Origin: Chara braunii | Taxonomy: Eukaryota; Streptophyta; Charophyceae; Charales; Characeae | Assembly (NCBI GenBank): GCA_003427395.1 | Contig: BFEA01000161.1 | Span: 2,441,720-2,481,597 of the forward strand | DNA length: 39,878 nt | Reading direction: 5' to 3' | Shown: positions 10,090-21,772 of the stretch, piece by piece | Numbering within the stretch: position 1 is the first letter of the stretch | How the letters are laid out: each line of letters starts with the position of its first letter | Notes under the pieces: generated by a model | What the model saw: the letters and a program-made list of their open reading frames with translations, nothing else | Told to the model about the DNA's origin: nothing | Database searches by the model: none | Program-made: the position numbers and the translations under genes

Positions 10090-12216
10090 CCTGGTTTTGG
10101 CAAGTGACAGAAAATAAGTTTTGTTTGAAATTTAAGTACACTGCGCGAATCGCAGTTGCGTTTTGTTCATGCTGACTAGATAGTTGAGTAGAAGTAGAGA
10201 GTGTATGGGTGCGCGGTTTTGAGGCGCGCGTGATAATTTTTATTCTCGATGCTATAGAGTCGGCGTTTCTGCCGGCAAAATTTTGGCTTTGATTAAAACT
10301 AGGAAGGGTTTTTTCTATGTGAGGTCACCATGGTGCCTGTGCGTTCGTACGGAAGATATCATCAGACAATAATGTTGTAATCAGGCGGTGATTGGAGCAT
10401 ACGAGAGAAAATAAAACACAAGTTGTGGCCTCCGCGCGGTAGATGCGGAAGGTTGACAGTCGCGGACGGAACCAGGACCTATGAGTAGCGGGCGTCATAA
10501 GTTGACAGTTGTGAGTTGGTCCGGAGGGGAAGGACAAGCCTTGAGGTATTTTGGTAGGCCCGCGTGTCGTGCGGTAATAACTTATACTGAATTTTGCAGT
10601 GGTCCATCTCAGCCTTGGGTACTAGCCTTTTGGTAATGGCATTGGACTTTCAAAGCGACGGTACTGGGATCGAGGGCGGCGACCGGCGGCGGTGGAACAT
10701 CAGAGCGGCTGAAGATGCCGGGGGGGTTGAGGGTCGGCGGGGCTATCCCCTTTGGTTTTATTGCCAGCCCATCCGTAGGCCCGGTCGGCATGACTAAGAG
10801 CGGTACCGACGGTCTCTTTTCTCCAAAGCACCGGTTTCCGACGTTCGTATTTTTACTTTTACCGTTATTTTTATTTCTCTTTAGTTATTTTTAGTTGTCG
10901 GTTCCGTTTCTGGGGCGTGGCGAGCGGGACGTGGTTCAATTGATACGCCCATGAATTGTCGAAACTGCGGACCGAGGAGCTCAACGTGCGTGCAAGCAGG
11001 TGGGTGATTAGCCCACGAGGTGGAAGAAAACTTAATGGCGTGGGCATTTCCGCAGACTGCAGGGGCACCACCATCTGCGGTTTGCCGAGAGAGGTTTGAG
11101 TGTGAGCGTGCCCCTTGAGACCTGCGAGTTGGTGGACTATGCCCATGGCACTGTGGCAAGGCGCTCAATGGTACCGCGGCAGGCTGTGGATAGCGGGGAA
11201 CCCATTCTCCATTTCGGGCTTCAGAGTTCTCATAAGGATATTCGCTACTACCACGGAGATTTGCACCGGGAGTCGCCTTATGTAGGCCCGGCGCTGCAAA
11301 TATCGTCCATTGTCGAGGCTGATTATTTCAACAGGTGAATCGTTACACACGCCCTAGGGGATTTCGGAGTACATGACCACCACCCTGCTGTCTGAATCAA
11401 TTACCGCCCGCGGGTGTTGGGCTAGTGTGTAGGTTGGCACAGAACAAGGCCAAAGGCACCGAAGGGAGGGCTCACAGCGACACCACTGCCTGAATCGTTC
11501 GTCGGAATCAGAGGTAGCAATGAAAAGTTCTTAGTACGATGGCCAGGGCAGGCTGCGCAGGGCGCTATGATACCGTTGAGGCCAGATGCCCGGACAGTAG
11601 TTAAGGGAGACAGGATGCGAAGGCAGCAGTAGAACACATCACTATGAGGCGGAAGGACTGGTGAACGGGAAGGCGCTGCGGTAAAAGAAAGGAGACAGCG
11701 ATGAGCTTGGAAGGGAGACGGGCATCAACGAAAGGGGAGATAGGAAAGAATGAACCTAGGCGCAAATTCGCGCCCGGTACATTCGGTAGTGAAAGAGATG
11801 AAGATGGCGGAGGGAAGAAGACGAAGGTAGAAGTTTTGACAGTACGGTCGTTTTATGACCGTTTTTTGTAAACTAAAACGTTAGTTTGGGGTTTTAACCC
11901 CAGGCGAACTGATTGGCAGGGTTAGTTTGATCAATAGATTAGTATATTAAGAGTTAGTAGAAGAAATGGCCGCGCGGAGGAGTTAGGAGAGAAAAGGAAG
12001 AGTGAGAGTTTCAAGAGAGAAAAGGAAGAGTGAGAGTTAAAAGTGTGTATCTCGCTCGTTCCTTCACAGAATCGAGTGAGGTACGAGGCAAGGTGGGGGT
12101 TTCAAGGCACTGCGAGTCAAGTGAACGTGGCAGATTTTGACTTAGTGCAGCGGTCCGACCGAGATGGCCAGAAGGAGCTGCGCCCAGGAGTAAAAGTTTT
12201 TGTGGTATAGATACAC

Positions 12217-13735
12217 AATGGATTTTCCCGTGTATTAGGGGAAGATTCAAATTTTTTTATTTTTTATTTTTGTACATTTTTGTCGATGATATCGGTAAAG
12301 CCTCCTCATGCCCACCATCATGATCAATGCTAACGTGATATTTAATCACCACCGCCAAGAAGTCCCTCGTCGCGCTGTTGTTTCCATAACCTCGATCTTC
12401 ATCGTCATTCTGCTAAGTTGATCCTGCTCTTCGATCGTCTTGCCTGTTATCTGCACGCGGCTCATAGTCGTTCTCTTGTTGTCATCGTCTATGGCCCCCA
12501 TCAGAATGTATCTACCCATGCCTTGGAAGGAGATACATTCTTGTTTTCAGGTATTATGTGCTGGGAGAACTTGAAGAGGTGCGTTAGCTAAAAAGGGAGG
12601 GACGAAGGGGCGAAGTAGGCACGAGGCAGAGAAATGGGTACTTAACTAGGCAAGGGATACGTGTGGTCAACGGGGCCTGAAGTATCTAATTCTAGTCGAT
12701 GTATCTTTCCGCGTTCTAGCGGAGGATACATTCCGATTTTACTCATTCTATCGATGAAAGTGTCGTGAGGCTAGCAATGGGGTTGGAGACTTACCTGTTG
12801 AACGGTGCGTTGTTCATCCTGTCGAAGGAGGCGCGTGTGAGAGTCGAGGTCGGGAGAGGTGAAAAGGGAGTAAAGTATGTGGGAAAGGGGTAATCAGGAG
12901 GAGGCGGTTAGCAGGACTCTTACCCAAGCGGGATGATGGACAAGATGCACTTGAAGTCGACAGTCGTGGAAGCGTGGGCAGTGAGCGAGATGAGAAAAGA
13001 GAAGAGGAGTAGTGTGGGGTGAGGTCGAGGTGGAGTAAACAAGGAAGAAACTTGAAAGGAGTAACGACGAAGGGGCACGACATGCGCACCTGGTGGCCGC
13101 AGCAGCGAGGCAATAGCAGCTTCGATCTCGACCGTGATCGGGTTTGTTGTAAATGGCAGTGTATCTTCTCGCATCGTAGCGGGAAATCCATTCTCTTTTT
13201 GTGTATTTTAACGAGCAGGGCAGCGTGGTCGTGGCTGCGCACATTATCATCATAAATGCACACACCACCATTATGCTTTAGCCCGTACGTAGTCACTCTC
13301 ATATGCTCGTAGCCGCCCTTCTGTACGTCAAAAATTGAACATACCTTCCATGCGTGTAGAAAACATGCACACCGAGCAGAGGAATCTGGTGGTGAATGTT
13401 TCCGTATTTTGGCGGAAGATTCATTCTCATTTTGCGTTTTTTTGTGAGCAGCATGCCAAACCCGTGATCATGATCGGGATCGTGACCATCTGTCCCTCCG
13501 ATTGTTGTGTTTAGCTACGAGCCGCGTACCAAATCGCGTAGGCGGTCAGGTGCGTGGGAAAACAATCTTCACTATGCTAAGAGAGAGAGAGAGAGAAAGA
13601 GAGATTGCACTTACCTTGGGAGTAGCGCATCTGTCCGCATTTCGGCATCCTCAGACTACACACTGACATGCCCATCAGACGGTAAAGCAAAATATGGCGA
13701 TGCATGTGTCCGCGTTTTAGTAAAAGGTTCATTTT
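12217..13735 (+). repeat. Dispersed ~35-bp hairpin family (class B), six members
   Basis: The same hairpin recurs at 12217-12250, 12504-12540, 12699-12733, 13158-13193, 13394-13426 and, more weakly, 13700-13735. The typical form is AATGTATCTTTCCGC, a 6-8 base loop (such as GTTCTA), then GCGGAAGATACATTC. The second member has a perfect 10-bp stem (GAATGTATCT/AGATACATTC). Two differences between the LTR copies keep pairing: a G.T pair in one is G-C or A-T in the other, in members 3 and 4. The members lie 195-460 bp apart in unrelated spacer, so this is not a simple tandem repeat. Confidence 0.7.
13575..13605. repeat. Short GA tract in LTR 1
   Basis: About 11 GA units with one interruption. The same site holds a 55-base perfect run in LTR 2 and a 76-base run in the third copy. 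Confidence 0.85.
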
Positions 13736-15473
13736 CACTTTTTGCACGAGCGAGTAGTGGAGCGGGGATTATTAAAATCCACTGTAAGTTGCCCCCGTAA
13801 ATCTTCCTTGTTGATAGCCTCTCTTTTCACCACCAGATCATCATGAGAGGGAGGCACTGTTCGTTATGATCTGGCTTCTCCTTGTGACCGTCGTGGTTCA
13901 TCACTTAGCCCCGAATGTGGTGTCCGTGCATGTTGTGTTGCTTGGTCGTGATAGTAGTTGTGATATCCTCTACAACCATTGTTGCCCAGTGGTTTACTGA
14001 TAATCATGCGGCGGTAGTGGTTTGTTGCATTCGGGATCCTTATCCCGACGAACTGAGTTCCTAACCTGGTCAGGTTGACGACCGAATGCAGTTGTGTGTT
14101 GGGGAATGCACTCCCAGAAAAAGAAGAGATGAGGAGGAAGTGGTAAGGGCACGAACCTGATCAAAATAGTGATCTCCAGGGTTGACGTCAACATAAGTTT
14201 CGGCTTGCAGCTGATGTCAGTAGGTTGCTCCCCACTCACTTAGTTGGGACAAAGCAGCCGTATGACCGTGGTAGTTGTAGAGTTAATAAGTGCAACATAT
14301 CTCGGGATTTGGAAGGAAGACCGTGATTGAGGTCCACACCAAAGTCAGAATTGGTGTTGTTACTGTGGGTTTGAAAGGCGTTTACGGCCGAAGGAGATCG
14401 CCACTATAGTGCATGATAGTATTTCTCGAAGCTCTGCTACACTCCATAACTTTTATGAGGAGCCGCGCATGTTGAGGTATATCGGTGCATTGCTGCACAC
14501 GTAGTGCATGGTTGTTGTTTGTTACGATGTGTGCGCACTTGTTTTCGCATTACTCTGCTGCTATGCTTTGTTGCGTTCATCACACTATGTGGAGATTACA
14601 CTATGGACTGTTGCAAACGATGTTATGCATCACTGTGTTGCTGTTTGCGCAGTTGGTGTTGAAGTCTGCTGTGTTCAGCCTGCATTTCAAGTAGAGCACA
14701 GGGGTGTGTGATATTTGAACGCACCCTTTCTAGGCTGTGTGGCTACAGTTTGGTCAGAGGAGAGGCACAGTGGACATAAGGGGGTGATCAGTATCTAAAA
14801 AGGGGTTACCATCACGACGTGGAGGTCTGTCACAGGGTCGTCACTCTGCATTTTGACTCCAATTTGGGCATCTTACTACGCCTTTGGCTGCCATTGCGGG
14901 GCCCTCGGGCGCATGAAGGCAACAAGGCCCTCTCCTGAGAGTTGAGTTGTCCCCCTCTTGGATCTCGAGAGTCTGACTTACCTACTTCTGCCCTTCTTAC
15001 TCTCAGTCTAATCTAAGGCTACGAGAGGAAGGCGGCAGGCGGGATTGCAACCCGTAGGACCGCGCCAAGGCCTCTTTGGGAGGTTCGTCCCACTGATTGC
15101 GGGAGCTCTGCCGAAGCCCAGGCGAGGTTCTAAAGGCAGGGAACTTCAGGTATAATCTCGTCTGACGTGTGTGACCCCTTCCCCTAACTATATTTACTCA
15201 TTTGGTATTTGAACACAACTATGAAATGCTATTATGTTATATCTTGCTATGTACGTCAAGATATGCATTGTGAAAGGTTAAACGAACCGGTAAATATGAG
15301 AGATCAGATAATCCCTTGAGAGAATTCAGGCAAAAGGAATAGGGGGAAGGTGGGAGAAAGATGTCCTACATGTGTTTGACTGGGTCAACCCAAGGCTGAG
15401 CTCCTCTAAGTTGATGTGGGTTCAGTGCTATGTTTTATTTATGTTTGTTGGGCTGACTTTATGATCTTTCAGG

Positions 15474-16660
15474 GTTGGGCCTACTATCCCAAGTTGGACG
15501 GTCCAGTCGCTGTTTCTTTGGGGGTTTCTAAACAGGAGGATGAGCACCCTAAGTTGGGAAGGCTCAGAATCCTAGTGTTTCTTTTTTTGGGTTGCTGAAA
15601 ACAGAACTGGGAATATTCTAAGTTGCGTAGATCCAATTCTGTGTGTGTTTTCTTCTGAGGGGGACACAGGCATAAGGCTGAACATACCCTTAAGTTAGGG
15701 CAGCTCAGTCATAAGCCATGAGCAAAAAGGTTAAACAAAGTATAAAATTTTGATATATATTATACGAATCTATATCATCTGGCAGACCGGGCACCCGAAG
15801 TTGGGAAAGCATGTCAGTAAATCAGGTAGTCTAAGAACAAAAAACGAAGAAAACCAAGTGAAGAATATAATGAAGGTAGCCCGAGCAGGCTGAGCGTACC
15901 CTTAAGTTAGGGCGGTTCAGTCTTATGCTCGTGATAATATAAAGGAGTCAGAGAGTTAGTATAAATTTGTTTTTGTCTTCCCTTCTAAACACCAGGCAGG
16001 ATTGGATATCTCCCTATGTTGGGTAGGTCTAATCATCTACCTAATAAGAGAGAAAAATATAAAGTTTGTGCTAATATACCAATAGTTGTTCTCTTATATT
16101 GTTAGTGCGGAGACTAAGCGTACCCTTAAGTTAGGGCGACTTAGTCATACGTCGTTTGTGATTGTTCAGGCAGATCAGGCGTACCCTCAAGTTAAGGCGG
16201 TCTGGTCATATTGTCTTATGAACCTAAAACTGTTCAAGCTAGCTAGACGTACCCTTAAGTTAGGAGGCCTAGTGATATGCTCTTGTCGTTGATGTTATGT
16301 AGGTTGGATGTACCCTTAAGTTAGGGCAGTCTGACCATTCGTCGTTCGTACTTGTTTTAGGTAGGTTAGGCACACCCCTAAGTTGGGGCAGTCTAATCCT
16401 ATGCCCTACGTAAACTTCGTTTAAGGCTGACTAGACATACCCTTAAGCTATGGTAGTCTAGTTTTATGCTTCACGTCGTCAGCCGGACGTACCCTTAGGT
16501 TGAGGCGATATGGTTATATGTTTTATGACTAGAGCCGATACTGTGTTGGACATAGTAACATTAAGTTAGGGCATTCCAATTGTGCGTACTTTTACTTGTT
16601 TACTCAGGCAGGTTGGACATACCCCAAAGTTAGGGCATTGTCTGATCGTATGCCATAAGC
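15474..16660 (+). repeat. Array of 16 two-stem hairpins (class C), LTR 1
   Basis: Sixteen units have cores near 15487, 15546, 15613, 15684, 15791, 15897, 16010, 16120, 16181, 16249, 16311, 16372, 16439, 16489, 16553 and 16619. The last nine have a ~62-bp period, the earlier ones 60-115 bp. The core is typically ACCCTTAAGTTAGGGC: an inner stem CCCT/AGGG around TAAGTT, enclosed by an outer stem of 5-9 bp whose bases change from unit to unit (GACTAAG/CTTAGTC, ACTAGAC/GTCTAGT, TTGGA/TCCAA). Unit 12 swaps the inner pair to CCCC/GGGG, a compensatory change. G-T pairs in the outer stems outnumber A-C about 22 to 3 by my hand count. Confidence 0.8.
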
Positions 16661-17049
16661 AAGGGGGACATACACAGGGAGAAGAACAGAGTGATCTAAC
16701 GAACTACTTGGGTGAAACTGATGTGGGATTGTGAGAGATGTTTGTTTATGCATGCTTGTGGGCTCTCACTTTGGGACGTCTTTTCGATAAATTAGTTGCT
16801 TAGATGCTCGCCAAGTGCTGGAGCCATAGGAAGATGAGATGGATGATGGGAGGTGGAGCTTGGGATAAAGATAGGACTCACCTTACTTGAAGTTAGAGTT
16901 TACGATAGCTCACGATACCGCCTTCTGAAAGGGGATCGTGTAAACTATCTTCAATCATATTTATCAAGCACGTGTCAGATGTTATTCCCAAGTATAGCTT
17001 TGCTTTATCTTTCTGTTTTCAGCTTTGCATAAATCTTGGCAGCCTCCTG

Positions 17050-17246
17050 TTCCTACAGGAAGCGCTGCCGAAATTTCTACAAATCCGAAAGAATTAGTTA
17101 TTTTTCAACTCATAGAAATTCTGAAAAGGCACATTTCCTACGGGAAGCGCTGCCGAAATTTCGTAGAGTTTGGAGAGTTAGATTATTTTCAGCTAGGAGA
17201 AATCTGGCAATCCATCCTGTTTAGGGGATATGCTGTCGGAATTTAT
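17050..17246 (+). repeat. Short array of ~85-bp units (class D), LTR 1
   Basis: The phrase GGAAGCGCTGCCGAAATTTC occurs at about 17058 and 17144 and, diverged (GGGATATGCTGTCGGAATTT), at about 17224. Each is preceded by a mini-hairpin such as TTCCTACAGGAA. Two to three units here, about six looser ones in the third copy (37690-38300). Confidence 0.7.
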
Positions 17247-17407
17247 TACATTGTTTTATAAACGCCAGAGGTTAGTTAGGAAGGTAGGATTATTTCTTGA
17301 TCACTCAAGCATGGTTTGGGTACTGGACTGTGTTGCATTGCAGATCACCTTTATTCATATTGATTCAAGGTTTGGCTATCTTCAAGTTGTCCTACAAGGA
17401 TCACCTT

Positions 17408-17427
17408 CTGTTATCCTTTGATAACAG
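17408..17427 (+). repeat. Conserved hairpin CTGTTATC/GATAACAG
   Basis: Perfect 8-bp stem with loop CTTT. It is present unchanged in LTR 2 (29646-29665) and as TGTTATC-TTTT-GATAACA in the diverged third copy (38494-38511), inside the best-conserved block shared by all three. Confidence 0.75.
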
Positions 17428-17672
17428 GTCGGTTTCCGGCTCAACTCTAATCCACTCTTGTTACTCAACCTAAAGGCTTTAGCCCTGTGGTTTGATTTGT
17501 TTTGTTGTGTTTTTACTTGGACTTTAATTGAATGACCATTTAAAAAAAATGCTGAGTATTTTGTTTTGAGAGTTGCGCAAAGAGTGAGGTTTGTATGGCT
17601 AAAGCGAGGGGTGTGAGCGCAGAGAATGGTTGAATTTGACCCCGTGTAGTGTGTGCTCTGTTGATGTGGATC

Positions 17673-17691
17673 TTTGATGTGATTGCAGGTA
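17673..17691 (+). promoter_or_regulatory. Conserved splice-site-like motif
   Basis: TTTGATGTGATTGCAGGTA is kept in LTR 2 (29911-29929) and, with one change, in the third copy (38758-38776). The form TTGCAG/GTA resembles a 3' splice site abutting a 5' splice site, but the function is unproven. Confidence 0.4.
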
Positions 17692-18098
17692 TGTTTTGTG
17701 AGTTGAATCCAGACTTGACTTTGTCAATGATTATATATATACTTTTAAAGGAAGTCGCATTGTGATTGTGAGAGTGATCATCTCCTATCTCATAACTTTT
17801 ATATCATAATTTCTTATGTCTGCACGACCCATTGAGGTCGCGCACAATGATTACATAAGTTATGCCTCGAGAGAAAAGAGAGATCCCTTCTTAGCTCTTG
17901 CTTTTTAGAATTAGTATGGCTGGACGTTGTAGTCCGTGGCAGCCGTCAAAGGCAAACCCCTTGATCTATGGCCGCCACGACAGCTTGGAGCCGTCTACTC
18001 AACTCCTCTTCACTAGGTGCAGAAGAGGGTGTGGTCGTCAACCGCACCTGACGGTTGTCTAGCGTCAAGAAACTAACCTCTCAAGGCGCGTATCAGGC

Positions 18099-18112
18099 GA
18101 CACTTGAGTGTC
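18099..18112 (+). repeat. Conserved palindrome GACACTTGAGTGTC
   Basis: Six-bp arms around TG. It is identical in all three copies (30337-30350 and 39645-39658) although the surroundings differ. Confidence 0.75.
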
Positions 18113-18795
18113 GAACGCGACCCTCAAAATTAACGAGGATCGCATGAGTATGAGTACTATATGGTACGCCATCATTGCGACCGCTTGCATACGCTTGCAT
18201 TGCGAGTCGATATGAGTTGACCCTGCGTCCGCGCGATTTTTACTAAGCCTCGCACGCGACGTCTGTCCAATTTTTGCATCAGAGAGTTATAGGTCGGATA
18301 CTGAAGGGACTAGGAGTGTTGTTGTGTTGTTGTGATGTTGTGGTGTTGTGGTGTTGTGTCGTTGTGTTATTTGTTTTGTGGCCTTCCATATGTGTGAGTA
18401 TTGTGGTGTAACGCGTGGTATGTAGGATGCGTCCTAGTCGACCGGCGTCGAGTCCCGTTTGGGACCTCATCCCCCCAGTGCGTCGATTCTCATGCGGGTT
18501 CGATTTTTGGGCGTTCGACCGCGCGTACCAACTATGCTACAGCGAACGAGAAACGCCCACGGCTGGGCCACCTCTGCAATTGCATACGAAAAACTTTCGC
18601 ATGTGGTTCAGTAGCTCGGCGGGGATACGCCCACCTAAAGGATGGTGACATCTCCCGCAGGTTGAGGTAAGCGGTGCCTCTCGTAACCCTGTCCTGTCGT
18701 AGGGACTCGCGAGAGGTACGGCTGGCGGACTCGGCCGGAGCGGCAAACGCTCTCCGCGACAAGTCCTGCCAAATCTTGCGTGACGCGGTCGGGAG

Positions 18796-18812
18796 GGTCC
18801 CCGTGCGGGACC
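18796..18812 (+). repeat. 3'-terminal hairpin of the LTR
   Basis: GGTCCC, loop CGTGC, GGGACC, ending 13 bases before the LTR end. It is the same in LTR 2 at 31018-31034. Confidence 0.7.
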
Positions 18813-18827
18813 GATGCGCACGATAGG

Positions 18828-18847
18828 TGGCGTTGTTGTCAGGGATC
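18828..18847 (+). promoter_or_regulatory. Primer-binding site, tRNA-Asp type
   Basis: TGGCGTTGTTGTCAGGGATC begins two bases after the LTR. It matches 16 of 20 bases of the complement of the plant tRNA-Asp(GUC) 3' end including CCA. All four mismatches are C-to-T or G-to-A transitions, the pattern expected of methylation-driven decay. This is the site where reverse transcription would be primed. tRNA-Asp primers are common in Ty3/Gypsy elements. Confidence 0.7.
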
Positions 18848-20356
18848 TCGGCTGCCTACCGGGGTCCTTAAGAGAACGAACCCAGGTTAAGTGCAGGCTG
18901 ATGATCCAGGCAAAACGACAATCCTTGTTATTGGCGATGAATAAGTGAGTGATGACTAGTGTGTTGATGGTTCTGATGAGATTACATTATTGAAAGGCGG
19001 TACAAGGTAGGGACGCCTGTGTATCTTGACCCCTAGTAGTGGCAACTGCAGTTATAAATTTGTGGATCAAGGTACCATAGAGTAATATGGATGATGCTCT
19101 GCGTATCTAATGTCATAGATTGATCGTCGTTTACATTTAATCCGACTCTGCATATTCGGTTACCCAAGCAAGGATCTTTGGTACTTTAACATAGTCGATG
19201 AGCTGCCTAAGTTGTCATGGCAGTATCACAGTACGCTAGCGATAGGAAATGACTTGGGTAAGGAAGAGGTATTTTCTTTTTACCTAAGGACTCTCGTGAG
19301 GAAAAGTCATAAAACATGCTATCTATTTAAGCATTTGAGTTTATCTTTTTTTATATTAAACTTTTAAGTCTATCTATGAAATTTATCCATCTGCATTAAA
19401 AATTTCATCTAAGTAAGCATATTTAAATGTCGACTCATATAAGACTATGTGCTTGACGTTAGTTATCTGAGTCTTATTCATCTATGACTAGCTGCAAGAG
19501 TCATCTGTCTAAATTTATTTCTACATATATATACCCCTTTGGATCTGTGTTTATCTGAATTATTCATTCATATCTACTCTGTTTTTGAATCTATATGCAT
19601 GAGTTGATCTTTTAAAAGGGGTTAGAAATATTACATAGAATCCACGTTCGATGCGGATTCGGAGGTGAATAGAGTGATCAGTTCCTTAGGAAATTAAATT
19701 TCACGAGAAAATGGTCCATGTGTAAAGTCTACCCTAAAGAAAGTTGCAACCCTATGTTATTATTTCCCTGAAATATGGTTTTGAAAAAGTTATAATCTAG
19801 TCTTGAAGGTGGTAGTGGGACCCACGCCGGAACTATGTTCCTGGACCATAGTGGGGTGTTGTCATTAAATCCCTTGTGGTAAAATGACTACATTACTACC
19901 GAATAGGAGGAAAGTGTTTGAACCGTGTTTGATCATGACCTTTAACGGAGGCGGCTACTGCCTGCCACAGAGAGGTAGGGGGTGAATCCCCAACTATTTT
20001 TGCGTCAAGTGGGTTCATCTGCATGCGAAGGGACATATCATCCCGGAGTATGTATGGTGAGGTTGTCTACTTTATCAGCAAGGGTCTGCAAGGTGCAAGT
20101 GCTGAAATCGGAGGGAGATGCAGTGAGGTTTGATCCTTGAGCGGGGCTCAGGAATAAGATGCTATCCCTTTGAGAATGGATTACACTGCCCCTCGACATA
20201 ATATATTTACGCCAAAGCTTCGGGAAATATAATATAATGTTTTAATACTGTGGCATTTGAAAATCTTCATGGCTGAAAAATTTAACTTGATCATGGTATC
20301 ATTATTTATTCATGATTATTACTTCTTCATCATGATATATAGCATTACAAAATATA

Positions 20357-20357
<1 letters not shown>

Positions 20358-20414
<57 letters not shown>
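20358..20414. repeat. (ATT)19 microsatellite
   Basis: Uninterrupted ATT units in an AT-rich stretch. Confidence 0.95.
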
Positions 20415-21772
20415 GCATGATCAGGACCATTAAAGGAGATAAAATTTTAAAGAGCGAATGAGAGTTTAGTAATAAGGTCCGGTAAGGAACTAATAAGACA
20501 GATTGACTCTAAGGCAGGGATTATCCTGCTCATCTTCTAGTTGAGGTTGGTCAACTTTGAGTAGGTGCGTGGCCTTGAGGCTATTTTGGTTCCTTTTGAG
20601 TTGAGATATCCTAACTCTATACGTAATAAATACTTGAGACTACCTCGTTGTCTGACGATCACTATCACTCTCACGTGTGTGGATTTATCCTGATGTATGA
20701 TGATTTTTCTGTATGTGAGAGGTGTACAAGATGCATCTCATACGTTTTGTAAATGTGAAATGTGTAAACTCTCTACTCTCCGATATACTCTCGCAATCTG
20801 CCTACGGGCAGACAATAGACTCGAGTATGAGTAAGGGGAGTGCAATTCGTTTTGTGAGAATGTGTGAGAATCCTAAGAGATTTATGAGTCTTTTGAGACG
20901 TAAATGCTTGTCCATGCCGAGTGTTATTTGTTCAGTTGTGGAAATGATTCATAAGTTGGTCTCTCAGTAATGAGTGTTTCATGGTTGACCCCCCTCCATG
21001 TGGGAGGTAATTGTGAGATTTTATGTGAGAGTCCCCTTCAAAGGTGGAAGGTGGTTAAATGATTTGAAATGGCATGGAAAGCAAGTTAGATGATAAAGTC
21101 TGACGAGAAAGACCAAGATAAATTATTATTCATTGGTGAAATTTTGGAAGGTCGCAAATTGGTGAAATTTTGAGAGATGTCTTTAAGATGTGTGGTCTGC
21201 TTTACTCTGATTAAGTGGGAGCCCACGGTCCTATGAATCTGACGGTGAAATTTTATGGATTTTGGAGAGGATGCAATGCTCTCTATGTCGTCCCATAGAG
21301 AACTGGTGAATGCCTTTTGAGTGAAAACAGACCTCTGTGTAGTCCCGCAGTAGGCCTGAATTATTGCGACACACCGTTCAGTCACTATGATGCTAGTCTT
21401 AAGACATATATGAGAGATCCAGCTAGGGGTTAATCTAGCATCACTAGGGCGCAACCCCTACTGTTCGCTGCTGACCGGCACAACCTGGCAGCGGAACCGC
21501 GATTCACCAAAGGATAAGGCTTGAGGGGTGTGGGCGCCTCAGAGAGTCTTCTTCCCGCGGGATGTCGGAGGGGTAAGAGTCGAGTCTGTCGTATTTTTTT
21601 GAGAGTCCTGATAAAGTGTTTATCAAGAAAAATTGCCTATCAATGCGCAACCAACGAGGGCACTGCCGCTAATATAACAACGCGGTGGGCCGTAGATCTG
21701 GCTCGATCAACCAGACTATGGTGGGCCAGGATGGAGACCTGGATTTTCTGTACTAGACTGCCGGAGAGATCT

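Larger units (their letters stand above)
10057..18825 (+). repeat. LTR copy 1 (8.77 kb, noncoding)
   Basis: It aligns with 22231-31047 over its whole length. Divergence by eye is about one change per 15-25 bases, except for two identical blocks (15434-16907 and 17029-17919). Reading frames are short and differ between the copies, so it is noncoding. Internal order: terminal hairpin, unique region (10090-12200), dispersed hairpins (12217-13735), short GA tract (~13581), a block conserved in the third copy (14690-15180), two-stem hairpin array (15474-16660), ~85-bp units (17050-17246), conserved 3' block with small hairpins, terminal hairpin. Relative to copy 2 it carries a ~28-bp tandem duplication near 12000 and lacks about 40 bp near 14540. 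Confidence 0.85.

Noticed and set aside
15416-15598. Short reading frame, identical in copy 2 (27558-27836)
   Set aside because: It lies in the hairpin array and the copy 2 version is extended through the adapter. Identity reflects the identical DNA block, not protein constraint.
15684-16635. CCCTTAA/TTAGGG words as interstitial telomere repeats
   Set aside because: They are not contiguous heptamers and always occur as the inner stem of the hairpin unit.
15474-16660. CRISPR-like array (short repeats at ~62-bp spacing)
   Set aside because: Units are imperfect hairpins with variable stems, spacing is irregular, there are no Cas genes, and the context is a eukaryotic repeat element.
10050-18833. 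GTGGCG on both sides of copy 1 as a 6-bp target duplication
   Set aside because: The right-hand GTGGCG is the start of the tRNA-Asp primer-binding site, so the match is more simply explained by the primer site and chance on the left.
20722-20970. Reading frame in the internal region as a gag remnant
   Set aside because: There is no CCHC zinc knuckle or capsid-like motif, and the frame is short.
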